From: Branchinecta lynchi
Lineage: Eukaryota; Arthropoda; Branchiopoda; Anostraca; Branchinectidae
DNA length: 64,000 nt
Assembly: GCA_023053575.1 (NCBI GenBank)
Contig: JAKZAP010000003.1
Location: forward strand, 1,154,561 to 1,218,560
Direction: 5' to 3'
A model generated the notes under the pieces. The model had not been told where the DNA came from, did no database searches, and worked only from the letters and a program-made list of their open reading frames with translations. Each line of letters starts with the position of its first letter. Within the stretch, counting starts at the first letter, position 1. Below are positions 46,647-58,081 of this stretch, one piece after another. Both the position numbers and the translations under genes were made by a program.

Positions 46647-46963
46647 CAGGGGCGTCACAACTAGGACCCCCCCCCCCCTCAAATCGACTCGGCACGAAGC
46701 GCCGCGATTTTTCATAAAAACAGTGAATTTTTTCTTGAAACAGTCGATTTTTTTTTGTAAACAGTCGGTTTGTCGTAAAAACAGTCGATTTTTTCTTAAA
46801 AATAGTAGTTTATCTTAAAATCAGCCGATTTTTCGTCAACAAAGTAATTTTTCCTCATTAATAATCGTTTTTATCTGCAAAAACAGTCGATAAAAATGAC
46901 CAGCCAGTCGGTAAATACATTGCCCCCCCCCCCCAAAAAAAAAAAATATTTTGGCTAGTAATG
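46647..46963 (+). mobile_element. hAT-b miniature element (copy B)
   Basis: Counterpart of 33258-33573. Homopolymer lengths differ by single bases. Confidence 0.6.
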
Positions 46964-47123
46964 CCTTCGCCTCCGTGTCAGTGTTTATGTGGAAATTGTC
47001 TATTTTTCTTCTGAGTAAAAATGCAGCATTATTCAGGGTGCCAATGCCGAAAAAAATGGCTTGATAGGCTTTTTCGTAGACCCCGAATACCATGCAAACA
47101 TGAGGATACCAGGACAAGGGAAG

Positions 47124-47265
47124 CAGGCCCGTATCCAGAATTTTTTGTTCGGGGGGGGGGGTTGCCTGCGGATCGGACAAAAGTACAAAAAAGACATAAA
47201 TCAGAGGGAAATATATAAAAATGATTATTTTTGTATGTTTCGGGGGGGGGGGGTCAACCTCCTTG
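47124..47265 (+). mobile_element. hAT-a miniature element with TSD (copy B)
   Basis: Counterpart of 33734-33875, AAGGGAAG flanks at 47116-47123 and 47266-47273. Confidence 0.85.
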
Positions 47266-48790
47266 AAGGGAAGCTATTACTTTGCTTCTTTCAAGTTAAA
47301 GCACGGCCTGTTTTAGGTAACTGAACCCGAGAAAATGGCCTGATAAAGAGTAAACCTGAATTGCGCGCCAAAAGAATGTACTAAGCTACCGGAAACATTT
47401 ACGACATTTACGGAGCATCTTCTATTTGCCGGTTCGCTGTCACAACTTCCTGCTGTCGTCTTAGCCTGCCGAACCGTTAAACTATCTGTAATTGAAACTG
47501 GGCCAGCCAGCCCTTTCGGTGAAACCTACCTGGCTATTACAGTCGCTTATACGGTAATTTTGAGTTCAGTGACAATTTGGAAAATGCAGGAAAATTATGG
47601 GTTTTGTGCTGGCTGCTTCCACGTTTAGCAACATGAAACCTCCTTTGTAACAGGGTTATTCACCGACTGGGACGCCTGGCACGTGAAGACGGCGGCAGGG
47701 CGAGTAGATTGTGTGCCAACATTAGAAGCAAGAAATAAAAAAAACTTCAGCTGTTCAGCAAACTTCAAGTTCAATGGACATATCAAACAATACCAATAAC
47801 AACAAACAATTACCACCCCCTAGAATACAATGTTACATCAGAAATCAGCAGATTCCTGAACAACCTATTTTCGCTAATAGAACGTTACGGCATTTTTTGC
47901 TGACTATACTCAGATTTACTAGCCTCGACAAATATAAGAGGAGTTTCTTTTTTCTTGTCCATTCGTTAATATATATACTCCGGATCATTTGTATTGTTGA
48001 CAACTGTATTGTTAAAACTTAATACCGTTAATTCATATTAACGGTATTAAGTGAGAATTCCTTGTAAGCTCTGGAACCAGCTGCAAGCAAATCGGTTATA
48101 TTTGTACATTTTTGGCAGTATTGTAACTTTACATCCTGAAAACAAAATTTTTCTTCGAACCTACAAACAATAGAAGTTTCATCTGACAACATTAGAGCAA
48201 TCTGACAGCTAGAGACGGTTTATTTTAGCAACCATGTCACTCTCATCACTGAGCTCATCAAAATGATTGATTTTCGTACATGGCCGGCAGATTTGAATTT
48301 CCGCGCCTTGCAATACCATGCTTTGAAATCATCTCGCCGAGACGCCGAAGAGGTAATGACAAACGATAACAAGAAAACGGCTTATTTTTGAGGCGCTCTC
48401 AAATGGAAGTCAGGAATTTGTATGTGTGAATCATTTTATAAGAATTAGAGCATAGTTAGTGCCCATTGTGCTTTCAGGTTCAGTCAAAGAGTCAAAGAAA
48501 ATATACATGTCAGGGTTTAATAAGTGCTGAAGTTTCTGTTCTTATTTGTGTCCTCTTTGAATTTGTAAGAACCAAGCGCCATTTAGTTGAGTTCTCGTCT
48601 TGACGATGATAGCTTCTGTAAATAAACGATTCTGATTCTGATCCCATGCAAAAGATTGTGGACATCCAGTCAATGCCTCGAAAAAAAAAACCGAGCCATC
48701 ACAAAAACGAACACGTCAATAACGCGACAGACAATAACCGTGACTGTCTTATAAGTAGTGAACTGAAAGATAACAAGAGCTGAAAGCTCA

Positions 48791-50162
48791 TATGGCACTT
48801 GCAAGGCTGGGTCAGAGGATGAAAGTAGGAATATTTTGCTCAAAATTATTGTTTGTACTTTAAGAAATTCTCTTGTAAGCAAAACCCTTGGGTCAAAAAT
48901 GATCACGGGCCCTTGTGAATCATGAATATATGTCGTTTGGTATTGTTTATTTACTTTTCGGTTAAGAAACGCACTTTAAGGGTCTAATTTTTATTTTTGA
49001 GCAAAACCTAGAGTTAAAATGTATAATTTGCTTCAGATTCAGATTCAGATATTTTTACTTCACCAAAACAACACAACTATATTGTACAAGTTTTGTACTT
49101 TGTATTTTTGTACAAGTTTTGTATTTTTTGTACTTTGTGGTTAGGATTAGTACTTTAAGGTTAGGATTAATACTTTAAGGGATGGCGGGATCTGACAATT
49201 TCTAAGCCAACCTTGTCAAGTTTCTAATGTTCAAGCCAAGTTTCATCGCCCTAGCACATCTGGAAGTACCTTAATTCGCGATCAGCGGTATTCCGGACCC
49301 TCCCCCCAGCTCCCCTTACAGTGCCAGATTCCGGTCCGGTTTTGTCACTGATGTATCTAGCTCTTGTCCTTGTTCTTCCTACCAAGTTTCATCCCAATCG
49401 CTCCACTCTAAGCACGTCACAAGATTTCCGCCCCTCCACATTCATCGGATCCGGTCCGGACTTGAAATGGGACATCCGAAACACATGGTCTTTATAAAGA
49501 CCAAGTTTCGTTAAGATCGGATGACCCGTTTCAAAATCATTAAATTCCTCAAGATTCCGGATTCCCCCTCCCTCCACTCCCCCACGGTGGTCGGATCGGG
49601 AAGTTGACTATTTCCAGGTTGATCTAGTCGGATCCTTGACTTGCCTACCAAGTTTCCTGATCACCAGAATTCCGGACCCCCCCCAACTCCCCCCACAGTG
49701 CACGAATCCGGTTCGTTCTGTCCATGATGGAAGTAGGGCTTGTGCTTGTTCTTCCACCAAGTTTCATCCCGATCGCTCCACTCTAAGCGTTTCACATGAT
49801 TTCCGGTTACCCCCTTCGACTCCCCCCCCCCCCCCCGCATTTATCGGATTCGGTCCGAAATGGGACGTCTGAGACATACCGTCTTTCCAAATATCAAGTT
49901 TCATTAAGATCGGATCACCCGTTAAAAAGTAATGCATGTCACTAAATTCCAGATTCCGGCTCCCCTCCCTCCACCCACGATGGTCGGATCAGGCAAGTGA
50001 CTATTTCCAAGTTAATTCCGTTGTGTCCCTAATATGCCTGCCAAGTTTCATCGTCCTAGCACATCTGGAAGTACTCTAACTCTCGATCACCGGACTAACC
50101 GACCGACCGACCGATGGAAAAGTGATCGGTATATGGCACTTGGCCGGAAGGCAATTGCCATA
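48791..50162 (+). mobile_element. T1 long repeat element, copy 3 duplicate
   Basis: Counterpart of 35397-36772 with the same unit order. Confidence 0.8.
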
Positions 50163-50167
50163 AAATG

Positions 50168-50242
50168 CTCCTCAGCCGGGATTTGAACCCAGGACCCTCT
50201 GCTTACAAGGCAGGCGTTCTTATCATTTGAGCTACCGAGGGG
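50168..50242 (-). tRNA. tRNA-Thr(TGT)-like sequence (copy B)
   Basis: Identical to 36778-36852 in every arm. Confidence 0.55.
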
Positions 50243-51451
50243 CTAGTTTACAACCCCATGTCACGGAAATCAATAATAATACATAGATGGCACTTGACAC
50301 AAGGGACTTGTACCGTGACCAATAAAAAAGAAACAGATTTTTCGAATATAATTTTGAAGTCTAGGACTCCAAATATTAATATATTATTAATATTTTATTA
50401 TTGTTGTGGTTATCACAAGTTCGTTTTTCCATATTGAGCGGTTTTGATCCTGAAAGACCCTTGTCAAGGAAATATAGCTCCAATAAAGAAAAAAATAGAA
50501 AACCAGTGATTTTCGAGTTTTTTTTCTTGATCAGCTAATTATCCCTCTAGGATGATGTGCGAGGGATAATAAAAAAACCCGAAAATCACGGTTTTCTATT
50601 TCTTTCGTAATGAATGGTCAGCTTGGCTTCAAACCTTATATAGCTCCAATAAAATTCAGCTGACGTATCCGTTTTGCACTATCAAATATGATTCGCAGTC
50701 AGCAGTTGGGCTGAAGGAATAGGCTCGAAAAAACTGTTTCTGGTTTATTCGTCACGGCACAAGTTGTAAAGTGCCATCTATGTATTATAACCCTGACTGG
50801 TTAAAACCGCGCCTGAGCAAAACGCCAATCCTCGACTCCGAGAAAGTCAGGATTTCGCATACAGTTAGGGGAGTTTGCCAGTTCTGGATAACTCTCTAAC
50901 TAATGCCCTGACCCTGGCCCCACTATAGTCACACTAGTAATAACGCCGGTAATAAGGCCGTCTTACGGTCCAAATTGGGAAGAAAAGACGCTGAAAACGC
51001 AAGATTATGGAAAAATCAATCTTCGCCATTTTGAAACGTATCTCTGGAGTGTTTGGACCAATCACAGACCATAGTCGCTGATTTTAATCAGTTCTGTTTA
51101 CCTTTGAGTGATGATAGTGGTAATATATCTTGAATTTCTTCGTTCCAGGTGTGGCCAGGATGAAACGTAAGAGTGGGTAATAATCATATTAACGAACCAA
51201 ATTATGTACAGACATATTGTGACTGAATGTGGCCCGGGCATAAGCTTCATGAACGACATATAAGGTGAAATCCTTCCTGAGACTGGTGAACAATGATACG
51301 GCGTCGTCGATCCTTGGCTTTTGTGTTTTCTTACGTAGTGCGGTCCTAAATAGACCAGCGTGATAGCAGTGTTCCACCGCCACCGCGGTTTTCCGCCACC
51401 ATATGTTTTCCGCCTCCTTTTAATTCAGGTAGCGCAGGTAGCCTGTGCAGG

Positions 51452-52148
51452 AAGTTTCAGAATTAAATCTTTAAATGTGAAAAGCGTGGATTAAAATTAC
51501 GTATCAAGAAGGAAAGTCTTCAAGAGAAGTATTTCTGCGGACGATTTCTCACCTTTTAAAGTCTGCATAGTTTTGAGGCCTTGAGTAGTTGAAGTTTCTT
51601 TACTTGGACTAAAATAAATAATTATCTGAAAATTAAGCTCAGTCTTCGTAATAGCTAGGATTAACGTAGAATTGGCGTCGGTGGTGGTAAACCCCTCTTC
51701 GCTTTTAAGGATTTAGATCTGGAATTACACGAACCAGCTACCTGCACCAGTGAGTTGTCGGAAAATATACGGTGGCGATGGACATACCACAATATTTGAC
51801 CTTTCGTCTGACCCAACTAATCCTCTTCATGATGCAAGATTTCCTGGGTGGCAGAAAACATACGGTGGCGCTGGAAGACGTTGGGACACCCACTTCACCA
51901 GTGTAGCTACTAGCTAGAAATCAAGTTTTCCCCTTCCATATTTTAATACGTAATTCTAATAAGTAATATAGTTGGGACGAACTTCATTTACATATTGCAG
52001 GGTCGTTTCTTCCACCTATAGCCAGAAGAGGAACCTTGCCAAGAAGGGATGAAATATTGCTGAAGAATATCTAAGCTAACTTATCCTTTTTGAGTCAAAT
52101 TTTATATAGGTAAAGTGTTTGCTTTCATACAAATACCCTTACTTCCAC
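51452..52148. other. Unassigned, with an F5 fragment
   Basis: First unique sequence after the duplicated block. 51995-52105 is a diverged F5 copy (CCTTGCCAAGAAGGGATGAA). No gene seen. Confidence 0.5.
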
Positions 52149-52178
52149 CAGAGCAAAAACACTAGGGGTAGCGCCAAT

Positions 52179-53118
52179 CAGTGCTTCCACTCGACCCTCT
52201 CTAAAAAAAAGTAGCAACCTCGTCAAAATAAAGTAGATAAAAGTAGATTTCGATAATAAAAAAAAGTAGTTTTATGTCAAAAGGAAGGCTTAATTCAGGA
52301 GCAATGCAATCACCAGGCCCGTCATTTCACTCGTCAATGCTTAGTGAGCCCATTTATTTCCAACCTTTCCCTTCAGGAATAACTTAAAAAGTAAAAATAA
52401 ATATTGTTTTCTTCCAAAATACGGAATTTCTAATATAAAAGCATATTTTGTTGAAAGTGTGCGCCGCAGGCAATTTTTTTGTACGGTCATCCTGTTTTCT
52501 CCAAAAATATAGATTTTTTTGTTAAGCCAGATTGCGTTAAAACTGTGCGCCACAGGCAACAATTCTGAAAACAAATCCTGTTCTCTGCTAAAATACTGGG
52601 ACTTCTGTGCAAGTTGTGCACAAGAGACAAAAACTTCTAAAATCTGACTGTTTTCAATTAGCCTACATATATTTTGGCTCAAAACCAGAATGTGTTCAAA
52701 ATGTGCCCCGCAGGCAAAATTTTATCCTGTTTTCTGCTAAACTACGAAGATTTTGGTAGAAAACATAACTGTGTGCTGACAATCAGCCTGTTTTCTGTTC
52801 AAATAATTTGTTATTCTGTTAAAATGTGCGCCGCAGGCAAAATTTTTTTTGAATCAGCCTCTTTCGTGGTTAAACTGAGAGAATTTTGTACCAAAACGGA
52901 TTGTTTTCCAAACCGCAGTGTGTCCCAGATAAAATTATTGAATATCTACTTCTTTTCGGCTTGGTAATCAAACCAAAATACAAAAAAAAAGTAGAAATAA
53001 AGTATCAAAAGGCCAAAAACAGTAGAAATAAAGTAGTAAAGTAGATTAGAAAATTAAAAAGTAGAATGGCCCACAATAAAGTATTCTACTTTGAAATATA
53101 GTAGAAGTGGAAGCACTG
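52179..53118 (+). mobile_element. Nested hAT-like element with CAGTGCTTCCACT ends
   Basis: 940 bp with perfect 13 bp TIRs, CAGTGCTTCCACT and AGTGGAAGCACTG, and an exact 8 bp TSD GCGCCAAT (52171-52178 and 53119-53126). Ends and TSD length fit hAT. AAGTAG-rich stretches lie just inside both ends. The middle is a tandem array. No transposase frame, so non-autonomous. Confidence 0.9.
52459..52840 (+). repeat. Diverged tandem array with GTGCGCCGCAGGCAA core
   Basis: The core GTGCGCCGCAGGCAA or variants occurs at 52459, 52545, 52617 (weak), 52703 and 52826 (spacing 86, 72, 86, 123), with CCTGTTTTCTG between. Confidence 0.75.
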
Positions 53119-53463
53119 GCGCCAATACCTATGCTTTCCATGCTTTGCAAACGGGCCATACTCATAGCGCCGCCCACTACGATTGCAGCATTGAAAGCGA
53201 GACAAACTTTCGAGTTCAGAAATTTCTAGTACAGCAAAGGTGAAGTCTACACACACCAAGGAAACAATGGAGGGTGTATCATTTTTATGCTATGTCCAGA
53301 ATACGAAGTTATCGGAGCCAGCGCTGGTGAAAGACTGATTGAGTTTCAGTTGTCAGTAGGGACGTTCTGTATCGCTAGTGGTGCTAGTGTCCATGCTATT
53401 CGAGTGTGTGTCAATTTTGTCAGTGGGCGCTACTCCTTAGTGTTATTTTGCTCTGACTTCCAT

Positions 53464-54242
53464 TCACAGTCGCTAGTCGGCACGTTTGTACGATATGTTT
53501 CAGTGTAGCGAGATAAAAAAAAGAAAAGAAAAAAGAACAGTTCGAAAGGCGTAACGAACACGTTCCAAAGCATACTTTTGAATTCCGAGATTGAATTCCG
53601 AGGGTATCACAAAATATAAATGATGACATTGATGACATTGGTGATAGTATGACATTGAACGAAACTACAACGTAACCTTCTGGAGGTGAAAACTCCTCTT
53701 GTATACATTCCCCCTTCCCTTCCAAACACCGAGCCACGATTTCTTGATTTTCCATTACTGTACTGAATTCCCTGACATTTTGTTTTTATTTTCCTGACAC
53801 TTACAAACCAAGTGCCACCCACATTCTGTCCAACATCCGTCACAAAGTCAGAGGTTTTTCGGGGGCTCCAGAACGTCGTTTAAATCTGTCATATCGTCTC
53901 CAGCAGTCCACAAAAGCTATGACAGGATTCCTAGTCTTACACTGATATCCCCTGGATATCCCTTCCATTGGCAATGGATTCTCTTCGAGCGGAGATAAGA
54001 CAACAGGGGTTTACAGATGGGATAAAGAGAAGCAGCATGAAGTATGCTACAGTGACGCTTGGTAGTGTTGGCCGCCATCTGGAATTTCGATGAATCGATT
54101 ATTCTTATTCCAATATTTGCCTCGTTTCACGAAAATTTGAGAACAAAAATTGTAGTCAAATAGCATCTCGTACGATCGTTTGATAAAACTGTAAATCTAA
54201 GAAGTGACCTAAGAACTGAGTGACGAAACAAGAGCTGGAAGC
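53464..54242. other. Unassigned sequence
   Basis: No gene confirmed. A minus-strand GTAAGT donor at 53806-53811 follows a short frame without an ATG. Nothing else identified. Confidence 0.45.
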
Positions 54243-54584
54243 TCATATGGCACTTGCAAGGCTGGGTCAGATGGAAGTGACGGTCAAAAGTATTTTTTTT
54301 TTCACTTTTTGGTTGAGATGCGCCCAAATTCTAAGGCTGGGTCAGAGGATGGGAGTAATGGTCAAAAGTTTTTTTTTTTCACTTTTCGGTTAAGATGCGC
54401 ACTTTAAGGGTGCTAAAAATTAATTTCTAAGCAAAACCCTTGAGGCAAAAAGGATAATGTACTCAGGGCGATCGTGAAAAAACAAATTTTGCTTAAAGAT
54501 TTTTTTGTATTTTGCCGTTAAGATGATTTCTTTAAGGGATGGTCGGATCGGAGAAGTGACGATGTCTAACTCAATGATGTCAAG

Positions 54585-54762
54585 CAGGCCCGTATCCAGG
54601 AATTTATTTCGGGGGGGGGGGGGGCGGGGTTGCCTCCGGGTCGGACAAAAAAGTACAAAAAAGACATAGATCACAGGGAAAAGCCTATAAAAATGGTTAA
54701 TTTTGTATGTTTCGGGAGGGGGGGGGGTCAACCCCCTAGCCCCCCCCCTGGATACAGTCTTG
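54585..54762 (+). mobile_element. hAT-a miniature element nested in T1
   Basis: Ends CAGGCCCGTATCCAGG and CCTGGATACAGTCTTG. The T1 target ATGTCAAG precedes it (54577-54584) and reappears at 55004-55011, beyond a second insertion. Compare copy 3 of T1, where GTCAAGTTTCTAATG is continuous (35820-35835). Confidence 0.85.
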
Positions 54763-54764
54763 AT

Positions 54765-54997
54765 AAATATTCTTTGAGCCCAAGCTGACTTTGAAACATT
54801 TATTCCAACAATGTATTCAACGGATATGTCAGCTACGATTCTTCATCAGCGATATTTCGGCCCTTCTTGGCAAGGGTCCTCGTCAGGCTGTCAGTCCTCT
54901 TGTTCAACTTCGGAGGAGGAAACAAACCAGGTTTGAAGAAGGGCCGAAATATCGCTGATGAAGAATCGTAGCTGACGTATCCTTGAAAACATTGTTG
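54765..54997. mobile_element. Palindromic F5-derived element nested in hAT-a
   Basis: Flanked by exact 8 bp GTCTTGAT (54757-54764 and 54998-55005). 54806-54868 and the complement ending at 54997 form a long near-perfect hairpin (CAACAATG..., GTCAGCTACGATTCTTCATC, AGCGATATTTCGGCCCTTCT). A 41 bp tag starting AAATATTCTTTGAGCCCAAG precedes the left arm. Confidence 0.8.
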
Positions 54998-55536
54998 GTC
55001 TTGATGTCAAGTTTCTAATGCTCCAGCAAAGTTTTGTCGTCCTAGCACATCTGGAAGTACCTTAACTCACGATCAACGGGATTCCGGAAAACCCCCTACA
55101 GCCCCCCCCCCTCGGTACCCGAATCTGGTCCGATTCTGTCACTGATGCATCTAGGACTTGTGCCTCTACGTCCCACCAAGTTTCATCGTGATCTCTCCAC
55201 TCTATGCGTGTCATAAGATATCTGCGTTTCTCCCCTCCGACCTACCCCCCCCCAGCTCATCGGATCTGGTCCGGACTTGGACTAGGACATCTGAGATCAA
55301 GATATGAAGTTTCATTCAGATCCGATAACCCGTTCGAAAGCTCTGCATGCCACTAATTTCCGGATTCCACCGTCTCCCCCTCCCCCCTCGATGGTCGGAT
55401 CGGGCAAGTGACTGTTTTCAAGCTAGTTTGGTCGGGTCCCTAATAAGCCTGCCAAGTTCCATCGTCCTAGCACATCTGGAAGTACCCTAACTCGCAAACA
55501 CCGGACTGACCGACCGACGGAAAAGTGATCGGTATA

Positions 55537-55680
55537 ATACAAATTTCCTCCTAATATCTCCTTATAAACTTCCGATTTCTAGAACTTCTCCTTATAAATC
55601 TCCTAATTTTTTGGATTACTAAATCACCTGATTTTTGAACTATGTCTACGTTTTTTCAAAATTCTGGAGTGGAAGCACTG
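55537..55680. mobile_element. Right-end fragment of CAGTGCTTCC-type hAT element
   Basis: Ends GAGTGGAAGCACTG (55667-55680), the right terminus of the family at 52179-53118. CTCCTTATAAA repeats precede it. The left end is missing. Confidence 0.55.
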
Positions 55681-56190
55681 CTCCTCTCGCCTGTAATGCT
55701 TGGAAACATTTTTCCGACAGTCCTGGAGCGAAATCTACAAAATCCCTGAAGACTGGCTTCCGAGATTCATACAATCAATACTGAACGCTTAGCCTACCCC
55801 CTTTCGCTGGGTCACGTATTTTTTGTTTACTCAAGCATCATTCTCACAATAAGGAAGTGATCATTTCCCCTGTTGATGTCCCGTTATCCCCTGTGAATCA
55901 TTTATCCTTCCGCAAAGTTCCACCCTTTGACCCTCACCGACTGACTGAGAGCCGACAGGTGTCTCGTCTAATTTAACGATTAGCTTTCGGCACTGGAAAT
56001 TCCACAGATTCTGGAAATCGGAATATCCAGCTAAAAGAGGCACTCAAAAGTTATAACGGACTCGTCCAAATGTACCTTTTAAATTTGAAATTACGTTACT
56101 ACTCTATAGGTATGTAACTACGTACTCTAGCTCGGCATCTTGCTGTAGAATGTGAGGAAATCCGAACTGTTGATGAACACTTTGACAGTA
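55681..56190. other. Unassigned sequence
   Basis: No gene or repeat recognised. Confidence 0.5.
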
Positions 56191-56350
56191 CACTGCAAAA
56201 AGTTTCTCCGAATAAGAATGCAGTATTTGCTACTGGGATTAATCTTATCTCTATTGGGATAAAATGAATCCGAATTACGGATAATCTCACCTCAATAAAG
56301 ACAAGATTTAATCCCAGTAGCAAAATAATGTAAGATTTTTTTTTTACAGT
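56191..56350 (+). mobile_element. F4 miniature TIR element
   Basis: 160 bp, ends CACTGCAAAAAGTTTCTCCG and TTTTTTTTTACAGT. Palindromic core of GGGATTAATCTTATCTC and its near complement. Copy of 2124-2290. Confidence 0.75.
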
Positions 56351-56460
56351 TTAATACCAAAACAGTATAGAAACATGGACTTGATGAAATTTTTTTTAAC
56401 GTACTAGACAAGAAAAAGAAAATAAGGCAGTACAGAGAAAGAAGAAAAAATATTACAATG

Positions 56461-56846
56461 TACTGTCAGAAGTTTCATAACAGATAGCGTATAACACTTT
56501 CAAGAATAACACCTTTTCACTTAGAAATAAAGTGTTATGACCAATTAAGTTTACACTACTTCGTGCCTAGATCTCCAACAACACCTTCAATTGGTAAACA
56601 TACGAACGGGAACGAAAGAAACATAACAGATAACATCCCAAAGTGTTATCTGTCGAAACCGCGCATCCTTCTGTTGTCGTTATGTAACTTCTGACAGTGT
56701 AGTATTTTTACCTATTGAAGGTGTTGTTGGAGAATTAGGCACAAAGTAGTATAAACTTAATTGGTCATAACACTTTATTTCTAAGTGAAAAGGTGTTATT
56801 CTTGAAAGTGGTATGCGCAATCTGTTATGAAACTTCTGACAGTGTA
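56461..56846 (+). mobile_element. F1 TIR element without LINE (empty-site reference)
   Basis: 386 bp, ends TACTGTCAGAAGTTTCAT and ATGAAACTTCTGACAGTGTA. It matches the F1 halves on both sides of the LINE at 26636-28876, including the uninterrupted junction AAGTGAAAAGGTGTTATTCT. Confidence 0.9.
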
Positions 56847-57837
56847 TAGGGGTTAATTTTTTTGTCCCTCTCGTCTCTTCTTCTTTTTCTTATTGATATA
56901 TTCAGTTAATCTGTTGATTATGGTTATTTTTTAATTGTGATTCCTTAGTGTTCTGCCCTAGCCAAGCATACGCTATTGTGCTGTCCTGACAGGAATGTTA
57001 TATTAGTTAAGTGAGCTCACTTATTCATTTCGAGTCATTCGGTTTGTGTCTGAAACAATTAGCTCTCTTCCGATCATAGATTCTTGACTCATTATTGTTT
57101 TTCGGCAAAAACAGAACCAAGGTGGTCTAAAACTGTAAGAAGCGCTCTAACAAGCATAAGTTTACTGTACTTTCGTCGATAACCTTCCTGTTCGAGTCAT
57201 GTTACAAAAGCTCACTGCAAAAATACTACTTAAATAATTAACACACTTTAACTTTAAACAACTTTAAACGTTTTCCGCTGCACATTTCGACTTCCGAAAA
57301 TGTGTAGTATCAGTGCTGAAATGTTTAATCAAAATTGTCTGACGTTCCCAGAAATATTTAGGTAGCAAAACCGTACTTTCGACAAAAAAATGAGGGTGTC
57401 AGATCAAGAACTTGGTGCTTTCCCGCAAGGCTCATTTTCGACGACTATCATCTTGAAAAAGCACTTACTGGCCCCTGGCTGGCCCTACACTTACGGCCCT
57501 GGTTAAGCCTTAGGCGTTGTTTTTGTCGCAGTTTATGCTATTCACACAGAAAAGGGAACTATGTCCACGTACAACCGTCTTTCTTTCTTGACTTCTTCTG
57601 CAATGGCTAGCCAATAGGGGGGCTCCATCGTCTGTCCTGCCTCCAGAAACCTCCTTAGGTTTCCGGGTCTTCCTAAAGGTCTGCCGAAGGGTTCTCTGAT
57701 CTCCGAGCTTCCTTGGGAACGAGCTCACAGGTCAGGAGGTCTCGACTGAAGGCATTGGTTAGGCATTGCAAAATCGTCAAGAAATCTTGGGCGTTTTTCC
57801 TGCATGATTTCCCAGACCTCACGACGTACCACTCCAG
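56847..57837. other. Unassigned sequence
   Basis: No gene recognised. A 72-codon minus-strand frame at 57510-57728 is rich in Arg and Lys and has no known motif. Confidence 0.45.
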
Positions 57838-57941
57838 CCCCCCCCCCCCGAAAATAATCGTCTTTTATAGGCTTGAACATTTGACCCGGTCCGACCGGCG
57901 GGCAAAATCCCCATTGAAATAAATCCCTGGATACGGACCTG
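57838..57941 (-). mobile_element. hAT-a miniature element, partial
   Basis: Reverse orientation, ending CCTGGATACGGACCTG (complement of the left TIR). The CCCCCCCCCC tract marks where the other end would be, but the terminal TIR bases are lost. Confidence 0.65.
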
Positions 57942-58081
57942 GGAACGGGATAAATGTTATTTCGGAAAGTTTGTCTCTTCGTCTACTAGCACGATAGTCG
58001 CGAAGCGGTTGAATTTTTTTGTTAAAACTTCACAGGAGGATTTTGTTGGATCAAAGTTAGTAAAATTCGTAGGAATCGACT

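Larger units (their letters stand above)
38164..51451 (+). other. Duplicated block, copy B (contig start after the gap)
   Basis: 13,288 bp matching 24753-38063. It starts on the first base after the gap, and unique sequence resumes at 51452. Minor features not listed separately for this copy sit 13,382-13,390 bases right of their copy A positions, for example F5 near 44657 and 50410, hairpin 48016-48049, hAT-a fragment from 45213. Confidence 0.9.
52149..53455 (+). mobile_element. hAT-c element interrupted by a second hAT-like element
   Basis: The ends are CAGAGCAAAAACACTAGGGG and ACTCCTTAGTGTTATTTTGC followed by TCTG. Flanks are ACTTCCAC (52141-52148) and ACTTCCAT (53456-53463), seven of eight bases matching, as expected of an aged TSD. 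Without the 940 bp insert the element parallels 30902-31258 along its full length. Confidence 0.85.
54243..55536 (+). mobile_element. T1 long repeat element, copy 4, with two nested insertions
   Basis: Left end ATATGGCACTTGCAAGG. The first-part TTAAGGG units lie near 54400 and 54530. Units a, b, c, a follow at about 55022, 55174, 55305 and 55449. After CGACCGACGGAAAAGTGATC the element stops at GGTATA, short of its right end. Interrupted at 54585-55003 by a hAT-a element that was itself interrupted. Confidence 0.8.

Noticed and set aside
24753..51451. Biological segmental duplication
   Set aside because: Both boundaries coincide with the edges of the 100-N gap, and differences are mainly error-like indels, so an assembly artefact is simpler.
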